From NCBI GenBank assembly GCA_965231815.1, contig OZ246890.1, forward strand, positions 310,001 to 374,000: a stretch of 64,000 nucleotides of DNA, given 5' to 3'. Within the stretch, counting starts at the first letter, position 1; each line of letters starts with the position of its first letter. The position numbers and the translations under genes were made by a program. Under the pieces are notes generated by a model, which made no database searches, was not told where the DNA came from, and saw only the letters and a program-made list of their open reading frames with translations. Origin of the DNA: JAPPFW01 sp965231815 (lineage in GTDB: Bacteria; Actinomycetota; Acidimicrobiia; Spongiisociales; Spongiisociaceae). Shown here one piece after another: positions 48,952 to 57,164 of this stretch.

Positions 48952-49159
48952 TAGCCCTGATTATTCAGGTTCCCCACACACCGAGGCATGTAACGCCTGT
49001 TCAACCCGAGTATCAAGATAAACCCGCCGTTCACCCGACAGGTGAATCTCCACACCGGACCGAAACGGGAAACGCCGATAGCTGTACTGCCTGGTCAGGG
49101 CGCGAATATGGCCTTCTCCACTCATCCTCCAAACCCCCATCCATGAATAATCGGGGCTA
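48952..49159 (-). repeat. 208-bp inverted-end element, copy 5 of 7
   Basis: Ends TAGCCCTGATTATTCAGG and, inverted, TAGCCCCGATTATTCATGG; reverse orientation, like copy 1. It lies about 170 bases upstream of the MNT-HEPN start codon, on the edge of the decayed region. The 170 bases after it, to the oxidoreductase stop at 49330, show nothing recognisable. Confidence 0.87.
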
Positions 49160-49329
49160 GGCCTTCAGGACGTTTGCTCACGGCATGCCGGCGACGGGGC
49201 CACACAGCACGGTGGCTTGGAAGGTCATGGACTGTCTACTTCAACAGCGTGAGATCACCCGTACAAGCCCCGTCGACGTTCTCCGTTCACGGTATCCACT
49301 ATGTCGGATCCTGCTCCTTGGAGGGTGGG

Positions 49330-50433
49330 CTACCCGCTGCCGCGGGCGCTCCCCACATTGCCCAATACTTCGGCGAGGTGGACCGGGCGGCCTTCCTCGA
49401 TCGATCGTTGCGCAGCTACACCCATCGCCACCGCCAAGAGCCCATCGCGAGCGTTGACCTGGGGTGGGGTTCCGTTGCGGATGGCGGACAGAAACTCCAG
49501 ATGTTCGATGTAGGAGGCGCCGTGGTGAGAACCGGTGTGGACGATTCGCCCGTCCTTAGCGGTCTCGATCGTCGGTGAGAACCATTCGCCGTCACGAGAG
49601 CCGATGAACACCAGACCGGACGGAAGGCGGGCCTCCACCTTGCCACGGTCGCCGACCGCCACCAACTCCTCCTGGTTCTCGCCTCCTTCCGCGAACATGC
49701 ACAAGTCGAGCATGGCTCGCCGATCGTCCTCGTAGTCGACGATCACGTAGGCATTGTCGAGAATGTCGGGTTGCCTCCCTTCGTATCGCTCGTCCAGATG
49801 GTTGACAGCCTGACTCCCCGAGGCATATATGCGGGTGGGCGGAGATCCGATGATGAGGTTCATCAGATCGAAGTGGTGACAGCACTTCTCCACCAGAGTC
49901 CCCCCCGAGTTGTGGTTGAAACGATTCCAATCGTTGACCTTCTCGAGAAACGGGAAGCGATGCTCCCGGATGGCCAGCATTTTCAGTTCTCCGACGGCGC
50001 CGGACCTAACTTTGGCGATCAAACGGGCGGTGGCGGGCATGTACCGGTACTCCATTCCCACCCACAGCAAGGCGTCTCGACGGCTCTGCGCTTCGACCAC
50101 CCGGCGGCAGTCATCCACCGTGGTGCACAGCGGCTTCTCGACCAGGACGTGCAGGTCACTGTCCAGGACATCGCGCAGGATGTCGATGTGGGTCATGTTC
50201 GGGCTCGCTATCACGACCGCGTCGCACAGGCCGGAATCGATCAACTCCCGATGCCCTTGGAAGACCGCCGGCGGTTCCCGGCCTTCCAAGGCTTTCACAC
50301 CTGCTACCAGAGAGGGTGGATGCGGATCCGCGATTGCCGACACCTTCGCGTCGGGGAGGGCCCGGATATTGCCGATGTGCTCGATCCCCATCATTCCGGT
50401 TCCGATCACCCCGTACCGAATCGGTCCGGTCAT
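49330..50433 (-). CDS. Gfo/Idh/MocA family oxidoreductase
   Basis: A 367-residue NAD(P)-dependent dehydrogenase, probably of a sugar, inositol or sugar derivative. The Rossmann domain starts IRYGVIGTGMMGIEHIGNIR (residues 5-24). Family motif VLVEKPLCTTVDDCRRVVEA (about 95) carries the conserved EKP. The C-terminal domain has VGMEYRYMPATARLIAKVRSGAVGEL and SGGTLVEKCCHHFDLMNLIIGSPP, with the catalytic-region His pair. It stands alone, leftward. A transport partner is not adjacent. Confidence 0.92.
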   Translation of the reverse strand: MTGPIRYGVIGTGMMGIEHIGNIRALPDAKVSAIADPHPPSLVAGVKALEGREPPAVFQGHRELIDSGLCDAVVIASPNMTHIDILRDVLDSDLHVLVEKPLCTTVDDCRRVVEAQSRRDALLWVGMEYRYMPATARLIAKVRSGAVGELKMLAIREHRFPFLEKVNDWNRFNHNSGGTLVEKCCHHFDLMNLIIGSPPTRIYASGSQAVNHLDERYEGRQPDILDNAYVIVDYEDDRRAMLDLCMFAEGGENQEELVAVGDRGKVEARLPSGLVFIGSRDGEWFSPTIETAKDGRIVHTGSHHGASYIEHLEFLSAIRNGTPPQVNARDGLLAVAMGVAAQRSIEEGRPVHLAEVLGNVGSARGSG

Positions 50434-50677
50434 GAAGTGAACTCGGGCAGGACCATCCGGAGAACAGCGAATTCGGCTGTAGTAGTGCTCTTCATCTACT
50501 GCCGGATGGGGAACATGGTGGAACGGATTATAAGCACCGGAGGCTTATCCGATCGGCCCCGGAAGACCTTACAAATAGTCCTTCAGGCGGATACGAAACC
50601 CCCACAGACGCCTAGAGTTACGTTCGATGCACGACGGAGAACGCCTCCGACAATATCGTTCGAACGCGGGAGGAACA

Positions 50678-52618
50678 TTGGCAACATCAACATCAAAGCA
50701 AGCTCTCAGAATTCTCATCGTCCTCGCCCTGCTGGTCGGAGCCCTGGCTTCTACCCCTACAGCGGGCGGCGCTCAGGACATGGAGGACGCTGGCTTCACG
50801 CTCACCATCCTGCATAACAACGACGGCGAGTCGAAGCTCCTACCTGATGAGGATTCCGATCCCGGCGTAGCCCGCTTCGTCTCTCTGATGAAGCAGCTCC
50901 AGGCCGGCGCGACGGGCGACGGAGTGGTGACGCTCACTTCAGGGGATAACTTCCTGGCCTCCCAGGAGCTAGGTGTGTCTCTCGCACGCGAAGGCCCCTT
51001 GTACGACTCGGTGGCGCTGAGCGGTGTGTACGACGCGATGGCTCTCGGTAACCACGACTTCGACTTAGGGCCGGAAGTCACCGCCCGGTTTATCAAGGGC
51101 TTCTCTCCGGCCATCCCGTTCCTGTCGGCCAACCTCGACTTTTCCGCTGAACCGGAACTGCAGGCGCTGGTCGATCAGGGCTTGATAGCCGGTAGCACGG
51201 TCATCGAGACGGGTGGTGAACAGATCGGTATTATCGGAGCGGTTACCCCGCTACTCCCCAACATCTCGACTCCCCGCAACGTGGCGGTATCCCCTGTGAT
51301 GCCCGCCGTGCAGGCCGAGACGGAGAGCCTGACAGCACAGGGTGTCAACAAGATCATCCTGATCAGCCATCTCCAAGACGTTGCCGAGGAGATAGAACTG
51401 GTGGCCGGGCTCTCCGGAGTGGACGTTGTCATCGCCGGAGGAGGAGACGACCTCCTGAAGAACGAGGGTGACACTTGCCTAGCGGACGAGGAGGCGGTTA
51501 ACCCCTACCCCGTCATGGTGGAGGACGCTTCCGGAACGATGGTTCCGGTGATAACCGCTCCTGGCGGCTATCGCTGCATCGGGGAGCTCAACGTAACTTT
51601 CGACAGCGGTGGAATGGTGACCGCCGCCGCGGGCCGTTCGGTGGGAGTCGGATTCGACATCGATCCCGACCCTGACGTGCAGGCCAACGTAATCGAACCA
51701 CTGTCGACCGCCGTCAGCCTCATCGGCTCCCAGGTCATCGGAACCAGCGAAGTGCCGCTGGATGGCCGCCGACCGCAGATCCGCATCATGGCGACCAACG
51801 AGGGCAACCTCATGGCGGATGCTCTCCGTGCGACTGCCACCAACCTGGCCGATGAATTCGGCATCTCCGCCCCGGATGTGGCGATACAGAACGGTGGAGG
51901 TATCCGAAACGCCTCGCTGATCCCTCCGGGGGAGATCACGGTTGGAACCACCTGGGACATCGCTCCGTTCAGGAACTTCGTCGTGGTCGCCGAGGTCTCA
52001 CGCGAGACCTTCCATATCCTGCTGGAGCAGGCTGTGGACCGCATACCCGGCGCCGGAGGCCAGTGGGCTCAGGTATCGGGATTCACGCTGACCTACGATC
52101 CGGCGGCGGCGGCCAGGGAGATAGCCCGTGACGGTGACTGCTCCCTGACGGGCAACCCGGGCGAACGGGTAAGGCAGGTGGTGCTTGACGACGGCACGGT
52201 CATCGTGATGGACGGCCAAGTTGTTCCGGGTGACCCGGTGGTGCTGACGACCATCGATTTCCTGGCTAACGGGGGTGACTGCTACCCGCTCACGGAGGTC
52301 GACTTCACCAAGCTCGGCGTGAGCTACCAGCAGGCTCTTGCCAACTACGTCTCCATGGATCTAGGCGGGACGATTACCGCCGAGGACTACCCGGAGAGCG
52401 GCGGGGGCCGGATCGTGGCTCTGGAACCGGAGACGCGAACGGTGGTGGTCCAAGCCGGTGACTACCTGCGAGCCATCGCGATGGAACACCTCGGCGACGA
52501 GAGCCGGTGGATGGAGATATTCGAGCTCAACAAGGGCGTCACCCAAGCCGACGGTGGGGCGTTGACCGATCCCGACCTGATCCATATCGGTTGGGTGCTC
52601 GAACTACCGACGGAATAG
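50678..52618 (+). CDS. Secreted 5'-nucleotidase/UshA-like metallophosphoesterase with C-terminal LysM domain
   Basis: 646 residues if started at TTG 50678, which has GGGAGG four bases upstream; the reading from 50627 adds 17 residues before the signal. Signal peptide LRILIVLALLVGALASTPTAGGA, then the metallophosphoesterase domain (ILHNNDGESKLLP, VTLTSGDNFLAS, ALGNHDFDLGPE, ILISHLQD). The 5'-nucleotidase C-terminal domain follows (NEGNLMADALRA, AIQNGGGIRNA, DIAPFRNFVVV, substrate-binding). Residues about 590-645 (VVVQAGDYLRAIAMEHLGDESRWMEIFELN) form a LysM-like module for peptidoglycan. The first metal motif reads HNND instead of the usual HTND or HFND. It probably recovers phosphate or nucleosides at the cell wall. 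Confidence 0.92.
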   Translation: MATSTSKQALRILIVLALLVGALASTPTAGGAQDMEDAGFTLTILHNNDGESKLLPDEDSDPGVARFVSLMKQLQAGATGDGVVTLTSGDNFLASQELGVSLAREGPLYDSVALSGVYDAMALGNHDFDLGPEVTARFIKGFSPAIPFLSANLDFSAEPELQALVDQGLIAGSTVIETGGEQIGIIGAVTPLLPNISTPRNVAVSPVMPAVQAETESLTAQGVNKIILISHLQDVAEEIELVAGLSGVDVVIAGGGDDLLKNEGDTCLADEEAVNPYPVMVEDASGTMVPVITAPGGYRCIGELNVTFDSGGMVTAAAGRSVGVGFDIDPDPDVQANVIEPLSTAVSLIGSQVIGTSEVPLDGRRPQIRIMATNEGNLMADALRATATNLADEFGISAPDVAIQNGGGIRNASLIPPGEITVGTTWDIAPFRNFVVVAEVSRETFHILLEQAVDRIPGAGGQWAQVSGFTLTYDPAAAAREIARDGDCSLTGNPGERVRQVVLDDGTVIVMDGQVVPGDPVVLTTIDFLANGGDCYPLTEVDFTKLGVSYQQALANYVSMDLGGTITAEDYPESGGGRIVALEPETRTVVVQAGDYLRAIAMEHLGDESRWMEIFELNKGVTQADGGALTDPDLIHIGWVLELPTE

Positions 52619-52643
52619 GCTCGCCTCACAGTTTCCGATAACC

Positions 52644-52675
52644 GAGTGGGTCCGGTCCGCCGGCCGGACCCACTC
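52644..52675. terminator. Hairpin after the 5'-nucleotidase gene
   Basis: GAGTGGGTCCGG and CCGGACCCACTC form a perfect 12-bp stem with an 8-base loop, 26 bases after the stop codon. No T-run follows, so termination is plausible but not certain. Confidence 0.6.
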
Positions 52676-52721
52676 ACCTCTCACCGTGGGGGTGTGGTAG
52701 TAAACATCAAGAAACGGGGCC

Positions 52722-52837
52722 TAGGAGGGTCCTGAAAAACGAATCTTACGGGGTTCGGTGGTCGGCAAACCGCCTGGTCAGAGAGTTGCGGGTTAGCGGG
52801 TGAACCCCTTTGTACGGGGTTTCTCAGCACCCTCCTA
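52722..52837 (+). repeat. 116-bp inverted-end element, form A copy 2
   Basis: Nearly identical to 31328-31443, with ends CTAGGAGGGTCCTGAAAAAC and, inverted, CTAGGAGGGTGCTGAGAAAC. Its right-hand TA lies within the TAG stop codon (52835-52837) of the leftward RNA-ligase gene. The internal hairpin CCCCTTTGTACGGGG and neighbours could fold at the end of that mRNA. Confidence 0.82.
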
Positions 52838-53866
52838 GTTGTGTTCGGTGCCGCCCCTTCGAAGTAGGTAGGCGGGGTTCACGAACTTGGCGACCACCCG
52901 ACCGGCGCGCATGTCATGCCTGGGGCGGATAGGGCGCACGACGACGCCTTCCCGTAGCCCACCGCCGTGAGCGCTGGGTTGTTCCGCCAGGTGGAGGATC
53001 GTGTCACGGTCGAACGGTGTGTCCGCTTTGACGACCGGCACGGTGGGAATGTCCAGGCTGTTAAGCATCTCCCACGCCTGTGTGGGACCGAGGAACTTGC
53101 CGCCGACTTTCACGTCGAACGCCAGAAATGTAGGCGTGGCGAACCCGTAGGTGAGGTCCTGAACTTTCCGACCGACGATCTCCCCCAGGATTTGCAGGTC
53201 GTTACCGTGGTTGGTTGACCAGGCGCGAATAGCGTCGCTGTGGGTCCGCCAGGCGCGCACATACAGGTTGAAGTCGTTCTCGGGGGCGTCGAGTTTGAAT
53301 CTTGTTTTGCCTGCCATGCTTTTAGACGCCGCGGCCTCCCCATGGTATGGGTGGTACCCGATCAGGCAGAACGTTCCGTGCAGTTTCTCGGTAACTTGCA
53401 CGGGTTCTCCTACATTGAACAGGTCAGGGTGGGCCTGCCAGGATTCAACGTCGAACCCGGACGGCCAGGTACATGCTTCCACAATTCCTTGCATACGAAC
53501 GGGGATGGGCGGTTCCCATTTGACGACACCCAGATGCTCGGCGAGATCGTCCCCGAGTGTGGGTGTGGTGTGGACATGCGGCGAGTCAAGTGCCACCAAT
53601 AGCCCCTGGGATAGGACACCCCGCAGCCTCACAGCTTTCACACGGTTGGATTTGCTACCCGCAAGCCGCCCGACAAGGCCTAGTTCTTCGATCAGGCTTG
53701 CCGGTAGCACCGACCCTTCAGGCAGATAGCAGGCGGCGTCACCCGAACGGAACGCTCCTTTAGCGACGACCAACTGGTACCCACCGACTCGCGCCACTTC
53801 TAGGCGGTCCGCATTGGGATGCGGTTCCACGGTAACTGTTACTACCGGGCATGTAAACGTCGTCAT
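52835..53866 (-). CDS. ATP-dependent RNA ligase (DraRnl/Rnl5-like)
   Basis: A 343-residue nucleotidyltransferase-superfamily ligase. The N-terminal domain (1-110) is OB-like (FTCPVVTVTVEPHPNADRLE, ACYLPEGSVLP). The adenylation domain has motif I EKLHGTF with the lysine at 161, motif III-like FLAFDVKVGGKF, motif IV REGVVVRP, and motif V VVAKFVNPAYL. This arrangement, an N-terminal OB module before the ligase core, is that of Deinococcus RNA ligase (DraRnl), which seals 3'-OH/5'-PO4 RNA nicks. The last codon and stop touch the 116-bp element; the C-terminus otherwise looks natural. No RNA-repair partner (Pnkp, Hen1, RtcB) is nearby. Confidence 0.85.
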   Translation of the reverse strand: MTTFTCPVVTVTVEPHPNADRLEVARVGGYQLVVAKGAFRSGDAACYLPEGSVLPASLIEELGLVGRLAGSKSNRVKAVRLRGVLSQGLLVALDSPHVHTTPTLGDDLAEHLGVVKWEPPIPVRMQGIVEACTWPSGFDVESWQAHPDLFNVGEPVQVTEKLHGTFCLIGYHPYHGEAAASKSMAGKTRFKLDAPENDFNLYVRAWRTHSDAIRAWSTNHGNDLQILGEIVGRKVQDLTYGFATPTFLAFDVKVGGKFLGPTQAWEMLNSLDIPTVPVVKADTPFDRDTILHLAEQPSAHGGGLREGVVVRPIRPRHDMRAGRVVAKFVNPAYLLRRGGTEHN

Positions 53867-53946
53867 ACGGTCGATACTAGATGCACTCCGTTCATACGGT
53901 GAAGTGCGGAAGCGGGCGCATCAGGCGGTACCCGGTCGTGTGACCG

Positions 53947-54154
53947 TAACCCCGATTATTCATGGATGGGGGTTTGACAGATGAGTTGATTACGCCGTAA
54001 TCACGCCCCTGACCAGGCAATTACAGCTATCGGGGTTCCCATCCCGGGCGGTGTTGGAGGGTCACCCAAGGGTGAAGGCTGGATTTATCCTGATACTTAT
54101 GTTGAACTGGCGTTCCATGCGTCGGTCTGTGGGAAACCTGAATAATCAGGGTTA
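53947..54154 (+). repeat. 208-bp inverted-end element, copy 6 of 7 (variant subtype)
   Basis: Ends TAACCCCGATTATTCATGG and, inverted, TAACCCTGATTATTCAGG. The interior has GACAGATGAGTTGATTACGC, as in copy 3. It lies upstream of the RNA-ligase start (53866) and about 40 bases before a tRNA-like remnant. Confidence 0.86.
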
Positions 54155-54192
54155 ATAGGCGGGCATGCGGCGTGCTGTCCACGCTCACCCGT

Positions 54193-54250
54193 AGGGGTGT
54201 AGCTCAACTGGCGAGGCGCGCGCCCAAATCCAAAGGTTCTCAGGTGTCTG
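54193..54250 (+). other. Possible tRNA-Trp remnant
   Basis: AGGGGTGTAGCTCAACTGGC followed by GAGGC resembles the acceptor and D-arm of a tRNA, and ATCCAAAGGTTCTCAGG the anticodon side with CCA at 54230-54232. The 3' half and the matching acceptor strand CACCCCT are absent, and loop lengths are off. It cannot be a working tRNA; it may be the trace of an integration or deletion end. Confidence 0.25.
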
Positions 54251-54282
54251 CCTCCGGTGACGGGATCGGATGGGCCGGCCTC

Positions 54283-55578
54283 TTACCTTGATCGGCATCT
54301 TCCGGCGTGTCCAGTGCTGAGCACGCAGTACGCCTTGGCGCGCGGCATCCAATTCCGACACCTCGGAGTTACCGGCTTCCGGGAATCCCTTTCCCTCGGA
54401 AGGCCTGAGGAGAAGCGGGTTTCGTTGAGGATCACCCGTTCGGGTACCAGCTCGCTGAGCCGGAACTCTCTTTGCAATCCCTGCTCAAGATATCCGGACA
54501 GGTTCAGCCTGCGGAGGGTATTGCCGGTGTGCTTCCTCGTTATACGAAGCCGCGCGGCTATCGATCCAGCTGTTGCGTGACCACCGAGATGGGCTACGGC
54601 TTCCAGGATCGACTGTTCGCTATCGGATAGGTCATGCCAAGCCGGAATGCCGATATTGTTGTCCACAATTCCCTCAGCCACCTCGACCGCGAGGTTCGCG
54701 GCCGCCCGGTCGATCACGCCGATCGGGGCGTCAGCCGCGGTCCAGGCTTGGTGGCCGATCACCTGCAGCCGATACGGCGAGTTTCCAACAGATCGCGCCG
54801 CTTTAGCAAGAGCCTCATCCGTGATCCGACCGTTAGCTCCTCTAATGGGACCTGCCAGCCCCTTGGTCGCATCGGCAAGGGTCAACGGCGGCATCTCGTA
54901 GTGCTCGCACCGATGAAAGAAGGTCAGCTTCGTGTCCCGCATCAGGGTGTGTTTCATTTCCAGAAGACCGGCGCCGATAAACGCGAGGGGCATTCCTGCG
55001 CGCTTGGTGATGTGCTGCAGATCGCTGGACAGGCGGCGAGCCTCTCCCCTGTCGATTCCGTGAAGTTCGTCGACGGTTAGCAAGACCCCGATCCCTTGAC
55101 GATCGGCGGCCTCGGCCAAGCGGGTCAATTGTTCTCTCAACCCGGTGGGCGAATGGAGATCGTAAGACTCCGTCGTTGACAGGTTGCCTTCCAGTACGCC
55201 CAGGCGTATGCCGAAGCTCCTCTGTACGGACTTCCCGCTCGCCCCGTGGGGTAGACCGAGCCCCTCATAGCGTTCCCCCGCTCCGGAGATCGTCCTCATA
55301 ATGCGTTGCGGCAATCCAGGAGAACTGGCATCCAGAGTTAGCACCACCCAGCCGGCGGCGTGGGCCCGATCCTCGATCTCGTTGAGGGCCACCGTCTTAC
55401 CGGACCCTCGAACGCCCATCAGGATGCTCGTGTACCTGCTATCGGATGGTCCGGTCACCAGTCCTGATCCGAGATCGAATAGCAGATCGTCTCTGCCGAC
55501 CAAGGAGCGGGGGGTCCACCCGAAACCGGGTGAGAAAGGGCTACTGCTAGCGCGACCCAGTGCGGAGACACTGACCAT
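54283..55578 (-). CDS. ORC1/Cdc6-like AAA ATPase with winged-helix and C-terminal Cys/His tail
   Basis: 431 residues from ATG 55578 (a second ATG one codon earlier). FVGRDD-like entry LVGRDDLLFDL, P-loop GVRGSGKT (56-62, Lys61), Walker B VLLTVDELHGI (165-175), and sensor FIGAGLLEMKH (about 210). A winged-helix region near 350-400 has SIAARLRITRKHTGNTLRRLNLSGYLE. The last 30 residues, CRNWMPRAKAYCVLSTGHAGRC, form a possible zinc knuckle like one I associate with actinobacterial and phage proteins. Such ATPases are often encoded on mobile elements and bind DNA. Two 20-bp-spaced direct repeats lie just upstream. Function unknown. Confidence 0.8.
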   Translation of the reverse strand: MVSVSALGRASSSPFSPGFGWTPRSLVGRDDLLFDLGSGLVTGPSDSRYTSILMGVRGSGKTVALNEIEDRAHAAGWVVLTLDASSPGLPQRIMRTISGAGERYEGLGLPHGASGKSVQRSFGIRLGVLEGNLSTTESYDLHSPTGLREQLTRLAEAADRQGIGVLLTVDELHGIDRGEARRLSSDLQHITKRAGMPLAFIGAGLLEMKHTLMRDTKLTFFHRCEHYEMPPLTLADATKGLAGPIRGANGRITDEALAKAARSVGNSPYRLQVIGHQAWTAADAPIGVIDRAAANLAVEVAEGIVDNNIGIPAWHDLSDSEQSILEAVAHLGGHATAGSIAARLRITRKHTGNTLRRLNLSGYLEQGLQREFRLSELVPERVILNETRFSSGLPRERDSRKPVTPRCRNWMPRAKAYCVLSTGHAGRCRSR

Positions 55579-55608
55579 CATGTCCGGCATTCTACGCGCA
55601 CAACTAAG

Positions 55609-55644
55609 GGACACAACGCACAAAGTGAGGACACAACACACAAA
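55609..55644. promoter_or_regulatory. Tandem direct repeats upstream of the AAA ATPase gene
   Basis: GGACACAACGCACAAA (55609-55624) and GGACACAACACACAAA (55629-55644) differ at one base and start 20 bp apart, two helical turns. A degenerate third unit, GCACAACTAAG, precedes them. They lie 31-66 bases upstream of the start codon, in the promoter region, so a binding site for a dimer or for the ATPase itself is plausible. Confidence 0.5.
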
Positions 55645-55829
55645 CCGGTCTCACTAATCCGGGGGGCCGTGGCACTCCACCAGTTCATATGCTGCCATTA
55701 TCGGGATTGGGTCCGATGGTTTCTCGCCCGCGTGAGGGCAAGGCCACCCGGTTCTTCAATGGAGCGCTATTCGAACCAGCCGGTCGCGCTCCCAGGCACA
55801 TGACCGTCGTGTCGGTGGACTGCCGATGG

Positions 55830-57164
55830 TCATAGCCCGTTCCGGGCGATAACACCCCGATACCAGTGGGCCGAGGCTTTCGGCGTACGTCGTAGCGTGG
55901 CGCGATCCACATGAAACAGGCCGAACCGCCTGGAATACCCGAAGGCCCACTCGAAGTTGTCGAGAAGGGTCCAGGCGAAGTAGCCCCGCAACGGGACCCC
56001 GGCCGTGGTCGCCTCCGACGCAACCCGAAGGTGTCGATCCAGGTAGCTGCGGCGATCCTCGTCGTCGATTATCCCGTCCTCTACGACGAGATCGGGATAC
56101 GCGGCGCCGTTCTCGGTGATGTACACGGCATCGACGCCGTACCCGTCCAGCATCGTCAGCATCCCGCCCAACCCGTGCGGAGTAACCGGCCATCCCATCT
56201 CGGTCGCCTCCGTGGGTGTTTCGTGTAGGGGTGAGGGCCGATCACAGTCCGCCAGGCCGGGATGTCCGACCACCTCGGTCCGGTAGTAGTTGAGGCCTAT
56301 GGCATCCAAAGGTTGGCCGATTGTGTCAAGGTCGCCGTCTGCAACCACTTCCCCAGGCCAACCCGTCACGTCCAGAAGATCCTCCGGATAACGTCGGCGA
56401 AGCAGCGGATCTAGGAACCAGCGGTTCATCAAGCCTTCTTCGACAGTCGCCGCCGAACGGTCCAGGGGATGGGCGGAACGCGCCACCCGAGGTTCGAGGT
56501 TGAGGGCGATGCCTACTTCGTGCTCATGGTGGCCGGCTCGCAAGGCTTGGGTCGCCAGTCCATGAGCCAGGAGTTGGTGGTGAGCCACGTCGAGCTCCCG
56601 GCCGGAGTTGGCCATGCCGGGTGCGTGGTGGCCGGTCCGGTGGCCGAGGTGAGCCACCACCCAGGGCTCATTCAGGGTCATCCAGTGGCGTACCCGGTCT
56701 CCGAGGCGATCTTCCACCGCCGCCGCGTAATCAGCGAACGCCTTCGCCGTATCGCGTGACCGCCACCCGCCTCTCTCCTGAACGCATTGGGGAAGATCCC
56801 AGTGGAAGAGGGTGACAAACGGCTTGATCCCCACCTCCAGAAGCCCGTCCACCAAGCGGTCATAGAAGTCCAAGCCCGCCTGGTTGATCCGGCCCGTACC
56901 CTCCGGGGCCACCCGAGGCCAAGCCACCGAGAACCGGTAGGCAGACAGTCCCAACCATGCCATGAGGCGGATGTCATCGCGCCAACGGTGGTAGTGATCG
57001 CACGCCACAGCTCCGGTATCACCATCCCGGATCCGTCCCGGTCGGTTACAGAACCGGTCCCAGACGCTCTCCGACCTCCCATCCTCGGCCACCGCTCCCT
57101 CTATCTGGTACGCGGAGGTGGCCGCCCCCCAGAGGAACCCGTCGGGAAAGCGGAATGAGGTCAC
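55830..57164 (-). CDS. Beta-glucosidase, glycoside hydrolase family 1
   Basis: A 444-residue GH1 retaining glycosidase. Starts FPDGFLWGAATSAYQIEGA (GH1 N-terminal signature). The acid/base Glu is in the NEP motif HWMTLNEPWVVAH (about 160-172). The nucleophile Glu is in VYITENGAAYPD (about 350), and aglycone-site Trp pairs are in NFEWAFGYSRRFGLFHVD. GTG start at 57164 overlaps the stop of the GH13 gene (GTGA), so the pair is co-translated. It has no signal peptide and acts on imported oligosaccharides. Beta-glucoside preference is the family norm, not proven here. Confidence 0.94.
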   Translation of the reverse strand: MTSFRFPDGFLWGAATSAYQIEGAVAEDGRSESVWDRFCNRPGRIRDGDTGAVACDHYHRWRDDIRLMAWLGLSAYRFSVAWPRVAPEGTGRINQAGLDFYDRLVDGLLEVGIKPFVTLFHWDLPQCVQERGGWRSRDTAKAFADYAAAVEDRLGDRVRHWMTLNEPWVVAHLGHRTGHHAPGMANSGRELDVAHHQLLAHGLATQALRAGHHEHEVGIALNLEPRVARSAHPLDRSAATVEEGLMNRWFLDPLLRRRYPEDLLDVTGWPGEVVADGDLDTIGQPLDAIGLNYYRTEVVGHPGLADCDRPSPLHETPTEATEMGWPVTPHGLGGMLTMLDGYGVDAVYITENGAAYPDLVVEDGIIDDEDRRSYLDRHLRVASEATTAGVPLRGYFAWTLLDNFEWAFGYSRRFGLFHVDRATLRRTPKASAHWYRGVIARNGL

